From Augochlora pura (taxonomy: Eukaryota > Arthropoda > Insecta > Hymenoptera > Halictidae): a stretch of DNA of 64,000 nucleotides. The first letter of the stretch is position 1; each line of letters starts with the position of its first letter. Of the stretch, positions 22,858-34,799 are shown piece after piece. The notes below the pieces were generated by a model, which searched no databases, was not told where the DNA came from, and saw nothing but the letters and a program-made list of their open reading frames with translations. The stretch lies in assembly GCF_028453695.1 (NCBI RefSeq), contig NC_135774.1, positions 15,934,001 through 15,998,000 of the forward strand. The letters are read 5' to 3'. Both the position numbers and the translations under genes were made by a program.

Positions 22858-23276
22858 TTAACCCTTTATAATCGAGTAGTGGTTCTAAGATACGACTAAA
22901 AATTATTTTATTGTGTTTCGAGATAATTTGTAAATTATTGTGGTTTTTAATGTTTAAAGAACTCTAAAAAATGCAACGGCTGTGCGGGTCACGTGACTCA
23001 ATTTCGTATGGATAAAATACAAATATTTCAAAATACAATATTTTTAGTTATATAAACTGTAAATAATGTTTATCAGAGAAATTATGATTGAATTCGAGGT
23101 AGAACGGCTTGTTATAAATAAATAATGTTCTATTTTCTTGTTATGAATGTATAATCATTACAGAACATATGGGCATACAATAGTTATAAACCTTATTTTT
23201 CTTTTAGCAAATTATGAACTACATATAAATTCTGATCACAGTAATTGTAAGACAAATCGTAGCGCAAAGGGGTTAA
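22858..23276. mobile_element. TTAA MITE, 'TTAACCCTTTATAATCG' family
   Basis: TTAACCCTTTATAATCG at the left is matched imperfectly by the complement of CGTAGCGCAAAGGGGTTAA at the right. The interior is AT-rich with no coding capacity. Confidence 0.7.
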
Positions 23277-23296
23277 TACTTTAATATTATTAGATA

Positions 23297-23960
23297 TACT
23301 TTGTTCAGAAAATTGAGAGAACGTGGAAAATTAATTATTGAAGAAAATGTTGATGAGATGAAGATGTTGACAATCAATATTCTTTGTTATTTAACAATCG
23401 ATCCGTGATACAATAGAATTGAAAGAATAATTTCCAACATTTGAACGCAATATTTCAAGTTCATGTTCTAGTGTTAAGTATACTTTGTTTAGAAGATTTA
23501 ATGCATGCGTGAAATGAATTTTTGAAGCAGATAATGATCAGATGTTCACGATGCTCTGTTATTTAACGTCTATCAGTGATAAAATGGAATTTGAAAAATA
23601 GCTTTTAATACCTAAGAAAATATTTTATTTTAAAAATTGAATTTATGTTCTATATTAATTATTACTGAAGAAGATAGTGATGAGATGTTGACGATTTTTT
23701 GTTATTTAACATAATACGTTATTATCATGTTATTTAACATGATACGTTAATTAACTATAATTTGTCATTTGACATTAATGAAATTTTAAAGCTTTAAAAT
23801 TTGTAATTTTCAACCTCCGAACTAAATATCTCATTTTTACACTACAATATTCAATATATATTTGAACTCTGTTCAAAAAATTGAAGAAATGTTCAAAACC
23901 GATTATTGCAAAATATGATAATCGAATGTTGGCGATTTTGTATTGTATACGGTATTTATG
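23297..23960. repeat. Tandem array of about 170-190 bp related to the AMN 3' end
   Basis: Diverged units contain TACTTTGTTYAGAARATT, GATGAGATGTTGACGAT, TTGTTATTTAAC and ATCGATCCGTGATACAATAG. The last motif matches ATCGATCAGTGATACGATGG at the AMN stop codon (22463-22482), and the similarity continues into the AMN 3' UTR. Confidence 0.65.
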
Positions 23961-24249
23961 GATGTTTATAATACAAATATATTGTAAATCAATAAAAATT
24001 GTAAAAATTTTATTGAAACCTTCCACTTACTTCAACGTTGATGCTTGCGATCCTTGATCATTGTGATTTCTGTTTCCTCTTTGAGTCTTCATTTCTATTT
24101 CTATATTCACTGGCGTAATTTCCATCCCTCTTAGTTGCACTCTTTTTTATCACTAAACATAAATTATCTTGGGATAATATTTCGTCTTCTAAGTTCCTGC
24201 AGAAGTAATAACCACTTTCGCTTTCTGTTTCGTAGATCATTTCTTTAAT

Positions 24250-24400
24250 ATAAAATAAATAATAAATAATATAAAATGTAATATAATACAATACAGTGTA
24301 ATTATAATGTAACATAGTACAATATAGTATAGTATAATGCAGTATAATATAGTACATTATAGTGCAACGTAGTATAATATAATATAATACATAACAATTA
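24250..24400. repeat. ATATAGTATA-type microsatellite
   Basis: Imperfect TATAATAYAGTA units give meaningless Tyr/Ile-rich open frames on the minus strand. Confidence 0.75.
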
Positions 24401-24734
24401 GCCTCGAGGAAATAATACACTGTTTCAATCACGTTGTAATAAATAACAGTGTAATAATTCTAATACCATCGTAACAATATCAACCTTTATGAAAGTGAAA
24501 ATTCAGCTGACCAACAACCCTCACTTATAACGATTATAAACGTTTAAATAGAATGTCATCGTATTGGTCTAAACAATTATTTCCATAATCTTAAGATTTT
24601 CTCAAGAGCTACGATTATGACAACTCTTCCCTAAGCAGATGTTAAACTTTTGTCTTCAGATAATTCTCCTGCGGCGCTTTGTAATCGTCCCTGAGTCAAT
24701 ACGAGCGCTGGAATACAAATTTCGAAGTCCGAGG

Positions 24735-24864
24735 AGGGGGGGGGGGGGGGGGGGGNNNNNNNNNNNNNNNNNNNNNNNNNNNNNNNNNNNNNNNNNNNNN
24801 NNNNNNNNNNNNNNNNNNNNNNNNNNNNNNNNNNNNNNNNNNNNNNNNNNNNNNNGGGGGGGGT

Positions 24865-24900
<36 letters not shown>
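24735..24900. other. Assembly gap (100 N) inside poly-G tract
   Basis: Exactly 100 N at 24756-24855 are flanked by 21 G on the left and 45 bases of nearly pure G on the right. The round size is the usual placeholder for a gap of unknown length. Open frames reported across it are artefacts. Confidence 0.98.
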
Positions 24901-24902
<2 letters not shown>

Positions 24903-26140
24903 ATTTATCAGATCTTTCGGTAAAGCGCATTGTTCGGAGAACGTCTTAGCGCCGCTTAAGCCGCTCGCAATGGTAGAACTGAAATTGATAGGTCCTAAAG
25001 TATCAAACAAGGCCTGGGAAATGACAAGGAGCCGAGGCAGAGGACGTCGTTGAGGAGGCTCGCTTGGCTCTTTAATAGGTTCTCCGCGTAATTAAACCGA
25101 GAATCTTCCCCGCCGACGTCGATTCCATCTCAGAGGGCTATATCAGATCGTGCGGACGCCGAGGAAATTCGATACGAGCACAGATGGCTTGACAAGTATT
25201 GGATAAAACAATGGGCAATTTTGCCGGTTAATTCCATCTCCGCGGGAATACAAGTTCTGTCTACCTGAATCATTACTATAATTGATGGCTGCTGAAATAA
25301 TACAACTCCTGGAAAATTGTGATCGAACGCCTTTTCAAACGCAACAATTATTTTTTCAAACCAAACGGACTAACTGATTCGACCTGTGGGTTGATAGGTG
25401 GATTGATCGTACGCGATGTGAGGTTTAACTGTTTTTAGTAAGATATATATATACAAAATATACAATAGCTCTCCGTTGGCTTACTGACTCGGTATTGTCC
25501 TCACGGAGAGTGTGCTTTTGCGACGTTGATCTTAAGACGCGTCGTAACCAAGTGAATTTCTTAAAAACTATAACTTCGCGCTTGCCCTGGTAAAATTCCG
25601 AAACAACCCTGATTGGCTAACCCGCGCGCTGGGTATTTTCCAATCAGTGCTGTTCGTTTTTCCGTATCACCGCCTACTCCTTACGCCCGTGGCGTGCTTG
25701 TTTTCGGAACGGCGAGGTGACCGGAGGGGATGCGTTTTACCGTGCGAACGTGGGACTTTTCTTCAAGCCACCCGTGCCGGGCCCACGTGCACGAAAGTCG
25801 ATGCGCGTCCGGCCTAAGTGCCCTTCAGATAATCCCTTAATTTACGACGGTCTCTGTTTGCTATTGAGGACATTCGGAAAAGACTCTAATAAACATGCGT
25901 AGCAAAGATCTGGAAAATGTCGACTCAAAAATAGCTTCGTCGAACGAGAGTCGTAAATTACGTTCGTTGTTTGCACGTAGAAGAGACTTTCTCTTGTGCG
26001 CACGACTGGGCGCTACAGACCTTTTTTAGAAATATTATAGTGATTAGTTTACTATGTAATAATTAATATAATCATTTTTTAATTTTTCTTATGAACACTG
26101 ATGAAACATCTCGTTTCATCAGTGACTTATTTTCGTGAAT
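24901..26140. other. GC-richer stretch, no gene assigned
   Basis: 25440-26030 has features sometimes seen in LTRs: a TATATATATACAAAATATAC stretch near 25445, a long GC-rich body, and AATAAA at about 25888. I could not find matching TG...CA ends with a target duplication, so an LTR is only a guess. The 61-codon frame at 25717 has no domain. Confidence 0.3.
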
Positions 26141-26146
26141 ATACTA

Positions 26147-26345
26147 CAGGGTGGGTCGAAAAATCAGAGCACAATCGACTAAGGGATGATTTTACATGCA
26201 GAAATAAGTCGGAAAAGAAGTAATATTTTTTTATTTAAGATTGCCTTTTCCAGAGAGATTAGTTTGAAGATTGATAAGGTTTATGTGCCTCGTCGTATGA
26301 CGAGAAGTAGAATTGGTATGCGATGGTCAGACGTATTGTAGATAA
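26147..26345 (+). mobile_element. Broken end of a TACAGGGTGGGTCG transposon
   Basis: TACAGGGTGGGTCGAAAAAT starts a segment whose inner part recurs inverted at 15210-15290. No right end is visible; AT repeats follow. Confidence 0.5.
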
Positions 26346-26593
26346 TAATAATCATTATAGTTAATTAAAGATAAAATTAAATAAAGTTATTTCAATATAT
26401 ATATATATTTTTTTCAAAATTCATTTCAATGATTATATATTTCAATATTCAATATTATTTAATTTTATCTTTAATTTTCTTCAATTATTAATTATTATCT
26501 ACAATACAATTTTATTTAATTATATATAGAATATAATATATACTAAATATATACTAATATATTTGGTATATATTATATTGTTATTATAGTATA

Positions 26594-26720
26594 TACAGGG
26601 TGGGGCAAATAAAGTGTTGCAAAGCAATATCTCCAATATCGTTAATGATACGCGAAAATGCACAGCAAATTGCCACTTAAAGCTAATTATTGTAGAATCG
26701 TTTAAATTATACTCTTTTCA
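26594..26720 (+). mobile_element. Broken end of the fold-back family seen at 55956
   Basis: TACAGGGTGGGGCAAATAAA and TCGTTAATGATACGCGAAAA match the outer arms of the element at 55956-59643. The match stops about 75 bp in, at ATGCACAGC. Confidence 0.8.
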
Positions 26721-27265
26721 ACGAAAAAAGAAACTAAGAATTTGTATAATATAAATATAACATAAGCATGTTTCTTTCAATGCCGTATGAAAATAAAAAT
26801 TTAGTAAAAAATCCGCGGTTTAAGGATAAGATGTCTGGGTGCAGGAGTGAGCCATGACAAATAAAACGAAGACAACATGGGAGGAATGTTCAAGTCACAC
26901 ACGTGTTTATTTCTCGACATACAACGTTCGAACTAGGACCACGTGCAACGGCGACCACGTGGCCTCCCATTGGCGTAGACGCTTTACTCGTAGGAGATAT
27001 TAGGATAAACCGTCGCACAACTAGAAACACGTATACTGGATACACATGAAGACACTCGCTTGATCAAACACAAGATCCGAGATATATTATGTATAATGCG
27101 ACACCGTGGCGTAAAAAGAAGAGATGGACCGATTGTAGTTAGAACTCCATCACAAGATTCCATTGATGCTAACAGTTTACTTCCATGAGTTACCGCGAGA
27201 GGTGCTGGTGGAACATCGGTCATATTCGGCTCACCGATACATTATTTTTTTAAATTATAATATAT
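26721..27265. other. Unassigned stretch
   Basis: It contains a moderately GC-rich patch at 26820-27220 with a 79-codon minus-strand frame of no recognisable family. I see nothing else. Confidence 0.4.
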
Positions 27266-27267
27266 TA

Positions 27268-28535
27268 GGTCCTTGAATAAGTTCTTGCTGTTTCTCGAAA
27301 GACAGTATTAGTACTACTGCGTGCATGGAATTTCTAATGGTGACTCATCGGTAAGAAAATACTGTATGTTACCTTAAATTTCAGTGTATGATTGTTCACT
27401 GTAGTGTCAACCACGTGTTTGTTTATTGGTTCCGAAGATGTCTACTTTTGTGCCGAATAAAATGGTTTCGCGGGGAATTTTATTGCACTACTTTATTCAA
27501 AAGAAAACTGCATCCGAAGCACACAGAATTCTTGTTGAGACTTACGGCGACAATGCTTTGTCGGATACGACATTCAGAGACTGGTTTCGACGCTTCAAAA
27601 AAAAATAGTTTTGAACTTGAGGATAAGGAACGTTCTGGCGCACCGACAAAATTTAAAGACGAAGAATTAGAGGCATTGCTTGATGAAGACCCATGTCGGA
27701 CAAAAATATTACAAGTAGTATATGTTTAAAGGGGTTAAGTAAGTTTAAAAGGGTTAGGAATGATGCAGAAGCAGGGTCATTGGGTGCCGTATGAATTGAA
27801 GCCAAGGGACGTTGAACGGCGTTTTCTGATGTCTGAACTACTGCTTCAACGGCAGAAAAGAAAAGGTATTTTGCACCGTATCGTCGCTGGCGATGAAAAG
27901 TGGATTCATTACGATAATCCAAAGCGTAAAAAATCGTGGGTAAGCCCGGCCATGCATCAACATCGTCTGCAAAATCAAATATCCATGATTCGAAGCTTCT
28001 TCTCTGCATTTGGTGGAATTAAAAGGATGTAATTTATTATGAGCTGTGCTCAAATCGAAACTATTACGGGAGATCGCTGTCGACTTCAATCGATGCGTTT
28101 GAGTCGAGTCCCAAAAGAAAAACAACCGCTATACGAGCAAAGACACGACAAAGTCATTTTGTTACACGACAACGCTCGGCCACATGCTGCAAAACCAGTG
28201 AAAACCTACCTGGAAATGCTTAAATGGCAAGTTCTACCCCACCGGCTGTATTCATCAAACGTAGCTCCTTTCGATTATCACCTATTTCGATCGATGGCAC
28301 ATGGCCTGACTGAGCAGTGCTTCCATTCTTACGAAGAAACTAAAAAATGGATCGATTCATGGATTGCCTCAAAAAACAAATTGTTTTTCCGACGCGGAAT
28401 TCTTTTACTGCCAGAAAGATGAGAGAAAGTGGTCTCTAGTAATGGGCAATACCTCGAGTGAACTGATTTTGAACGTTATATTTTAAATAAAGCTTTTATT
28501 TTGGGAAGAAAACAGCGAGAACTTATTCAAGGACC
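27268..28535 (+). mobile_element. mariner element (DD34D), 1268 bp, with TA target duplication
   Basis: The terminal inverted repeats GGTCCTTGAATAAGTTCT at the left and AGAACTTATTCAAGGACC at the right are perfect over 18 bp. TA flanks both ends. The element is full length. Confidence 0.93.
27438..28440 (+). pseudogene. mariner transposase pseudogene
   Basis: The frame starts MSTFVPNKMVSRGILLHYFI and covers the N-terminal DNA-binding domain (DTTFRDWFRRFKKK). A run of nine A at 27597-27605 then shifts the frame. Later segments include VAGDEKWIHYDNPKRKKSW (first Asp), LLHDNARPHAAKPVK (second Asp) and APFDYHLF (third Asp); 34 residues separate the last two. All three catalytic aspartates survive, but there is sequence loss around 27715-27760, a stop near 28030 and other frame changes. 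It belongs to a different subfamily from the mariners at 595 and 31773. Confidence 0.88.
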
Positions 28536-28539
28536 TAAT

Positions 28540-30610
28540 AATTATTATATATAAGCGTGGTAACATTGAGGCAATATTTTTGTAGTGGTCATTCTACATA
28601 TGTACATATGCGCACGAACTATACAGTATGAAAGCTTAACTAGCTGCCTGTATCGGAAGTAAACGTTTAACTCTCGTAAGGCGGATCAGCAATTTTTCGA
28701 AAATGATTTTTGAAGATAGTAATATAATAAGGAATTTATATTATGTAATTATATTTTATGTTGAAAATTATATTATGATTGTACTATAATTTAGAATATA
28801 GAAATACAATAAGAAAATAATATAATATATAATATTATAGATAAATTTATATTTTATATTATATTATAAATATATTATGTACCGTATTATAATTTGTATT
28901 GTAATAATATAATAAGCAATTTATATTATATGATTGCATATTATATTATAATTACATTATAATTTATGTTATAATAATATACGATAGATAAATTTATACT
29001 ATAGTGATATAATGATCACATAATATATATAGATAATATAATACATATTAGATAAATTTGTACTGTATAATTATATATTATATTACATATTATACTTATA
29101 TTATAATTTATATGCTAGCAATATAATGAGCAATTAATTTGATTCGACTGCCAAAAATTGATTGAATTAAAAATAAACGAAGCACTTTCTCTGGGTCAAA
29201 GTTGACACAGCTACCGCCTTGCGAGGGTTGGGTTCACTGGAACAGGGATGAAATCGGTTCATCTGCCTTTCTTGCAGCGTGTGCGTAACACATACACGGT
29301 TGATAAAGTGTTCAAATGACAAAATAATTTTCTGTTTTCGCCGCAATAAAATAAAGTCACACGCATACACACAACAGACATCCACACACACATTTACGAG
29401 CATTCCTATCGTTACGTGGGACGCGTACGTTGCCTTTATTGTACACACATATTATCTATTTATATAGAAACATCATATGTATACATATATATAAATTTAT
29501 CTCTCCTCCTCTCTTCGTATATATATATATTCCATTTATATAAAGCTTTATCTATAGAATATATTAAACTCTCTCTTTTTCTCTCTTTTCTTTTCTTCTC
29601 TCGCTCGCTTCTCTTTTTCACGCACCCTGTTTTCGATGAAAATTCCATAAATTGGAATTTTTGTACACAAAAACGATCCTCGGTCGCTTGTTCGATCGGC
29701 TCTAAACCGATAGACGGAAACGCGAAGCTTCTCCGTACGAGTTTCTGGACCGGAAATGGATTGGTCGACGCGTAGAAGATGTCGGAAATACGGCTCCCGA
29801 TTGAAAATAATCTTAGAAGACAGTTCGCTGCAGATGCATCTGAAGTTTTTGGTTAAAAGTCTGCGTGGATCTTTTTCCGGTCCGCAAAACTTTGTTGATT
29901 TCTTTTCTTTTTTCCTTGAATTCTCTTTGCGACGATCCCAAAAGTACACTTAGTGATTGATGATTAGATTGTTGCAAAAATTAACGCAGCCCTTCGTAGT
30001 GGGATGTCGTCGATAGTACATATCCATGTCAATAAGATTTATTCGTAATTATTAACATTTTCGTTTTCATACAATAATATAATCATGAAGAGAGTACATA
30101 AATAAAAAGGCAAACAGTTCGATTTATTAATTCTCTTGTAATTTTAAAGTCGAGCCTGTCTTATCAGGATGATTAATTTTGTAATATCCTGTTACCAAAA
30201 TATTCTACTGTTTAAAAAAGATCTCATTTTAAAAAATACTATATATGTAATATTATATAATATAAAATATTATATATAATGCTTTCCAAAATAATATTTC
30301 ATACTCCTATTGTTAATTCTTTCTAAAAAAAAACAGCTCGAGATACGTACTCTAATAATTAGTAGTACAAAAGCCTGCAACGATCGTCCAATTAATCCAC
30401 GGCTACCGTAATCAACTGACAGCTTTAATCACTGAATATGCCTGCCGACACTATCCTCTTTAATCTGCTCTCTGCGTAACAATGTCGAGTCTGGCATCTC
30501 AGCTTAAAAGAAAAGCCGTGTGTAGATGCTCTTATAATTTTATTAATTCTTAAATTGTGACGAATAATAAGTTCACTGAGTAAAATTGTTTAATATGATC
30601 TAAATATTTG
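28540..30610. other. Gene-free stretch with AT repeats and a pyrimidine tract
   Basis: 28730-29130 is TATAATTATATT-like repeat. 29565-29625 is a CTCTCTTTTTC pyrimidine tract and 29500-29530 an AT run. 29630-29940 is GC-richer with open frames on both strands but no domain. I see no supportable gene. Confidence 0.5.
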
Positions 30611-30768
30611 TATCATGTCGTTCAGTCCGGATAATCGAGGTTCCACTGTTATCATGTTTTGCCATGGTATATTCGAAGATAAGGTTGTTAAGGTTATCGA
30701 GATTATTAAGGTTATAAGGTTTTTCGAGGTTATGTCCAAAAGTTACCAATTTAAGTGCTATTTCGACT

Positions 30769-31082
30769 TTAACCAGTTAAGTGTGGCGATCTCTATGCAA
30801 AGCGCTTACCAGTGCGTGTCGCGATAATCAAGCGATGACGAAGGAAGTTATGAATCCAACTCAAATTATTTATAATTTTCATTTGTTTGTTTCATTTCGA
30901 CTTGACCTCTAAACATTTTGAACATATTAAAATTTACGAATATAATTTAGTGTTCGCCAGAATTACAATTTAAGTATTAAATTATAACAAAATTTTACGC
31001 ATGACAGATATAATCGTCATGACACAAAATTCTGCCACATCTCCATGACGAATATAGTCGTTAAACACACTTAACTGGTTAA
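30769..31082. mobile_element. TTAA MITE with perfect 17-bp ends
   Basis: TTAACCAGTTAAGTGTG at the left is the exact complement of CACACTTAACTGGTTAA at the right. It is inserted at a TTAA in dispersed repeat copy C. Its interior carries a TAATCGTCATGACACAAAA motif like the arrays in the AMN introns. Confidence 0.88.
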
Positions 31083-31772
31083 CCCTTTTAGTGCCGAACA
31101 ACGATATATCGTCGCTGGCTACACTTGCGAAAAGTGTCAATCATTTGCGCATCATGAGAGAGCTGTGTCTCAAAATGACTTTATAAAACATTATAAAGTG
31201 TTCGAATTCGTTGCAATATAATAGAGAAAATTGTTTTTGTTATATTCTACACTGATTGGTGCCGAGGCTCTGTATACGCTGAAGCTATAGGATAGAAACG
31301 CCACACGGAATAGTTTTCTGGTACCGCAATCGCAATCTGTTTATGGTAGATATCAAACAGCTTTGATTATTTTATTAAAAATTATTGAAAATGAAGTATT
31401 TATATTCCATACTACGTGACCTATGTAACGTTGATCAAACGATGATTAGGGTAAATACTGTTCGCAGAAGAGAAACTTGTTTCTGTGTCTGCCATTGTAG
31501 ATTATATCGCGCTGTACGATTATTATTATATTACTCTCCCTTCCTCCTCCAATACGCTGCATTTTGAAGTTTTTAAATATTGTTACGAATATGGATCGAT
31601 ATCTCCTAATATCGAGAGTTCCTTGTGTCGTCATTGCTTGGTAAACATCTCCCAAGCAACGATGTGACAGGAACAAGTCAGAGTTGGGAGAGACGCTGTG
31701 GTAAATCGACAGAAAAATAAGTTACCCCTATCCCAGAATAAAGAGTTTTGTTCACATTATAATTTAATATTA

Positions 31773-32950
31773 GGTTCGGGGAAAAAGAAATCCATTATTC
31801 TTTCGGTAGACGGCTGTAGTATTCGATATCTGTTAAAGTATCGCTCAAACAATTTCAGATTTATGCTCGATGAAAAAGTGACATTTCGCAGTACAAAAAT
31901 TCTTTTTCTGTTTTTTGTTTGGTCCATTCAGTTGCGAGCTACAGGGTATTAAAAATGGCAGTCAACATAGAGAAAATTCGGTACATTTTACAATTTTTCT
32001 TTGATAAAGGCGAAAATGCAAGCCAAGCGGCTGAAATTGTGACTGGTGTTTATGGTCCCGATTCTGTAACAGTCAATTACGCGCAATTTTGGTTTCGTCC
32101 ATCCGTTCAGGTATTTTTGATGTTAAAGATGCGCCTCGTACAGGTAGTTTTAAACGATTTGCACAAAGCTGGATTTGAAAAGAAGCTCGACGTTTGGGTG
32201 CCACATCAATTAACACAAAAAACCATGATGGTTCGAATTTCCATCTGTGACATCTTGGCCAATCAGAATGAGATCGACCCATTCCTTGTACGCATGGTGA
32301 CTGCGGATGAGAAATGGATCACATACGACAAATGGATCACATGGTCAAAGCCTGCTGAAGCAGGTCAGACGGTGGCCAAACAAGGACTAACAACCACGAA
32401 GGTTTTGCTCTGCATTTGGTGGGACTGGAAAGGAATCATTTATTATGAGTTGCTTCCATATGGTCAAAAACTAGATTCGGTACTCTACTGTCAACAGCTG
32501 GACCGTTTGAAGCTAGCGATTGACCAGAAACGGCTAGAATTGGCCAACAGGAGAGGTGTTGTGTGCCATCGAGACAACGTCAGGCCGCACACACATACGT
32601 CTGTAGTGACTCGTCAGAAAATTCAGGAGCTTGGCTGGGACGTTTTGATGCACGCATCATATAGTCCAGACCTGGCATCAAGCAATTACCATGTTTATCT
32701 TGCATTGCAAAACTTCCTTAGTGATAAGAAATTGGCATCGAGAGAAGATTGTGAAAGTTGATTACAAGAGTTTTTCGCTAATAGGGGCCAAGACTTTTAC
32801 GAGAGAGGCATTACGAAGGTACATACCTTTAACATGGCAACAAATTATAGAACAAAACAGTGCATATTTGACCTAAATCGGACAGTCGGAAACATGTTAA
32901 ATAAAGTCTTGAAGTTCACGTAAAAATAACGGATTTCTTTCTCCGCAGCC
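31773..32950 (+). mobile_element. mariner element (DD34D), 1178 bp
   Basis: The terminal inverted repeats read GGTTCGGGGAAAAAGAAATCC at the left and, inverted, GGCTGCGGAGAAAGAAATCC at the right, flanked by TA on both sides. It is inserted into the TTAA element and is therefore the youngest layer of this nest. Confidence 0.92.
31955..32900 (+). pseudogene. mariner transposase pseudogene
   Basis: The frame starts at ATG 31955 (MAVNIEKIRYILQFFF) and runs open to 32761. An internal deletion joins the region after FGTGIFDVKDAPRTGR-like sequence directly to LHKAGFEKK, removing about 45 residues of the second DNA-binding motif. The first Asp is in VTADEKWITYD and the second in VCHRDNVRPHT. The third catalytic Asp is replaced by Asn (SPDLASSNYHVYL), which should abolish catalysis. 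A frame break near 32715 precedes the C terminus (SVGNMLNKVLKF region). Confidence 0.88.
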
Positions 32951-33274
32951 TAACATTATTATTTAGTATGCCAAGAGTACGCTCACGCAACAATATTATT
33001 CTTAGTTCAGTTTTCAAGAGCTTTTTCCCAAAACCTTAGTAAATTCGTCCAGTTATTTTCGCGTGGACATCCGTTTTGACGTGGTACTAAAAGGGTTAAA
33101 GATTTCTTGACCTTCTGGTTTTGTGAGGCTGTGCAATCTTCGCTGCGATCTATCAACGCCTACGTCATTGTCTCCTGATACCGAAAGGTCCTAGGATCTC
33201 ACTCGTAGGGGAAAGAAGCACGAGTTTTGTCTTCTCACGTTTTCACTATGTTTCCACTATATTTTCTGAGGTTA

Positions 33275-33520
33275 TTAACATTTTACCGACGACTCTTTCA
33301 ACCGTAAACATTTTTATATTATCATAACATCGATATTAAACAATGTTTATTTTATTCATTTCATTTATTTTATTCGTCGCAAAAGATATCTAATATTTCA
33401 AAAATTATATAATAATACCTCAATAATGGATAGTAAATATTGGTTATCGTGACTACAGATTCACTGGTTATCAGCCAGGGGAAAAAAAGGTTAATAGACT
33501 ACCAGTTGGTAAACTATTGA
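33275..33520. mobile_element. TTAA MITE, 'TTAACATTTTACCGACG' copy
   Basis: The left end TTAACATTTTACCGACG and right end CTACCAGTTGGTAAACTATTGA match the family of 22588-22823. The right TTAA has become TTGA. Confidence 0.75.
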
Positions 33521-33578
33521 CACGTATTCGTCCGCATGACAAAACATCGTTATTTCGCAAACAATCACCAATAGCCAA

Positions 33579-33922
33579 TTCACACGTTGAGTGCCACGTC
33601 AGTCACCAGTGACTGTTACCGAGCTTTCCGTTCAGGTCGCGTTAGTCACCGGTGACTCACAGTATAAAATATGATAATAAACTTAAAAATTTACATTGTT
33701 TGAAGTTGTTAGCTAAAATTAATTTAAAATCCACCTAATTTTTATTTAATACTGGATTCTATTATTAATGTATTTTTTCAGAAAATTTTAATGGATGTAA
33801 TACATCGAGTAAATTCTAATTTGCTAGTAATGCGCTTCACATTGCTGTACCACGATACCAGCGCGCGTGGCCTGACGGAAATTTCCTTATATTATATAAT
33901 CGCATGGCTTTCAACATGTTAA
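33579..33922. mobile_element. Probable TTAA MITE related to 41915-42350
   Basis: CACACGTTGAGTGCCACGTC at the left resembles the end of the MITE at 41915 (CACGTTGAGTGCTACG). The right end TTTCAACATGTTAA is a diverged complement. The interior has two near-identical CAGTCACCAGTGACT and TAGTCACCGGTGACT palindromes. Confidence 0.55.
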
Positions 33923-34799
33923 CGAAAATTGATCATTTGTACATTACAGAAAATAATTGATTATTGTTTTATTAATTCTAAATAAGTTAAGTTCTAATTT
34001 GTAACAAACAGAGATAATTATAATAAAGAACTGATTTCAACTTTAGTCGCGTCCCATAACGGTGCATCCCTAAACATAAACAAAGTAAAAATATAGCATT
34101 CGGTATTGCCTATAGGAGAATTTTATTTAAAGTTTAAGCGCTCGGGTGTTCAGATATTATTTCAGTTGTATTATCATTAATTATAATTAACGTAAACAAA
34201 ATCAAAGATTCGAAAGTAATTTACTTCTTCTAATAGAAAAAAAAGAATAATAACTTTGTGCTTTCAGTAATTCGTTTCAACTTTTTTATAGATTTAATTT
34301 CTTTTTAACTTCATAAAGCAAAAGAGAAATTACAAATTTCTATAAAAAGACAAATTTCTTTCATATCATCTTCCAAAATTTCACGTTGGATATTTTAACA
34401 AGTTATGTTGTTTTTATATAGACCACATCATTTCTAGAGATAGTGTCAAAAAATGTAGGCATTTTGTGAATCGCGGTGCAACAAATTACCGGACTAATAT
34501 GCGTTCACAACGGGGTTATTGTGTATCGTATTGTTATATTTTTAGAATGTATTTCTCTAAAGTGTTCTCTGCGTAACAAAAGCGAGTCTGGCATCTCTGC
34601 TTTAAGGATATCTGGAGTACAGCATTCGAGGAAGTATCGGTACCCACGCGTATTATAATCACGACTATAGGGACAAATATACTAGGGCAGCATTTTTTGC
34701 GCGCTTATGCTGCCCTGGCTTTATCGCAAGGGCGCAACGCGCGTGTGTATTTCCAAGCATTCCTGTCGTACAAACGCATATAGAAATGCGCAATAACAT

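Larger units (their letters stand above)
31079..33099. mobile_element. TTAA element 'TTAACCCTTTTAGTGCCG', carrying a mariner
   Basis: The left end TTAACCCTTTTAGTGCC pairs with GGTACTAAAAGGGTTAA at the right. It shares its left TTAA with the previous MITE. Without the mariner it is about 840 bp. A smaller relative is at 34911-35144 (both start with a CCGAACAACGATATATCG motif near the left end). Confidence 0.8.
30615..33530. repeat. Dispersed repeat copy C, split by nested insertions
   Basis: 30615-30768 matches copy A (CCGGATAATYGAGGTTC, AAGGTTTTTCGAGGTTATGT). 33100-33270 continues it (TCTTGACCTTCTGG, CTCCTGATACCGAAAGGTC). In copy A these parts are adjacent, with only a few bases between them. 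The 2.3 kb in between consists of three younger insertions listed separately. The last part holds another MITE at 33275-33520. Confidence 0.82.

Noticed and set aside
24631..25010. Poly-Pro and poly-Gly open frames
   Set aside because: They cross the 100-N gap and poly-G tract and contain undefined residues.
25440..26030. Solo LTR
   Set aside because: Promoter-like and AATAAA motifs are present, but I found no matching TG...CA ends with a target duplication.
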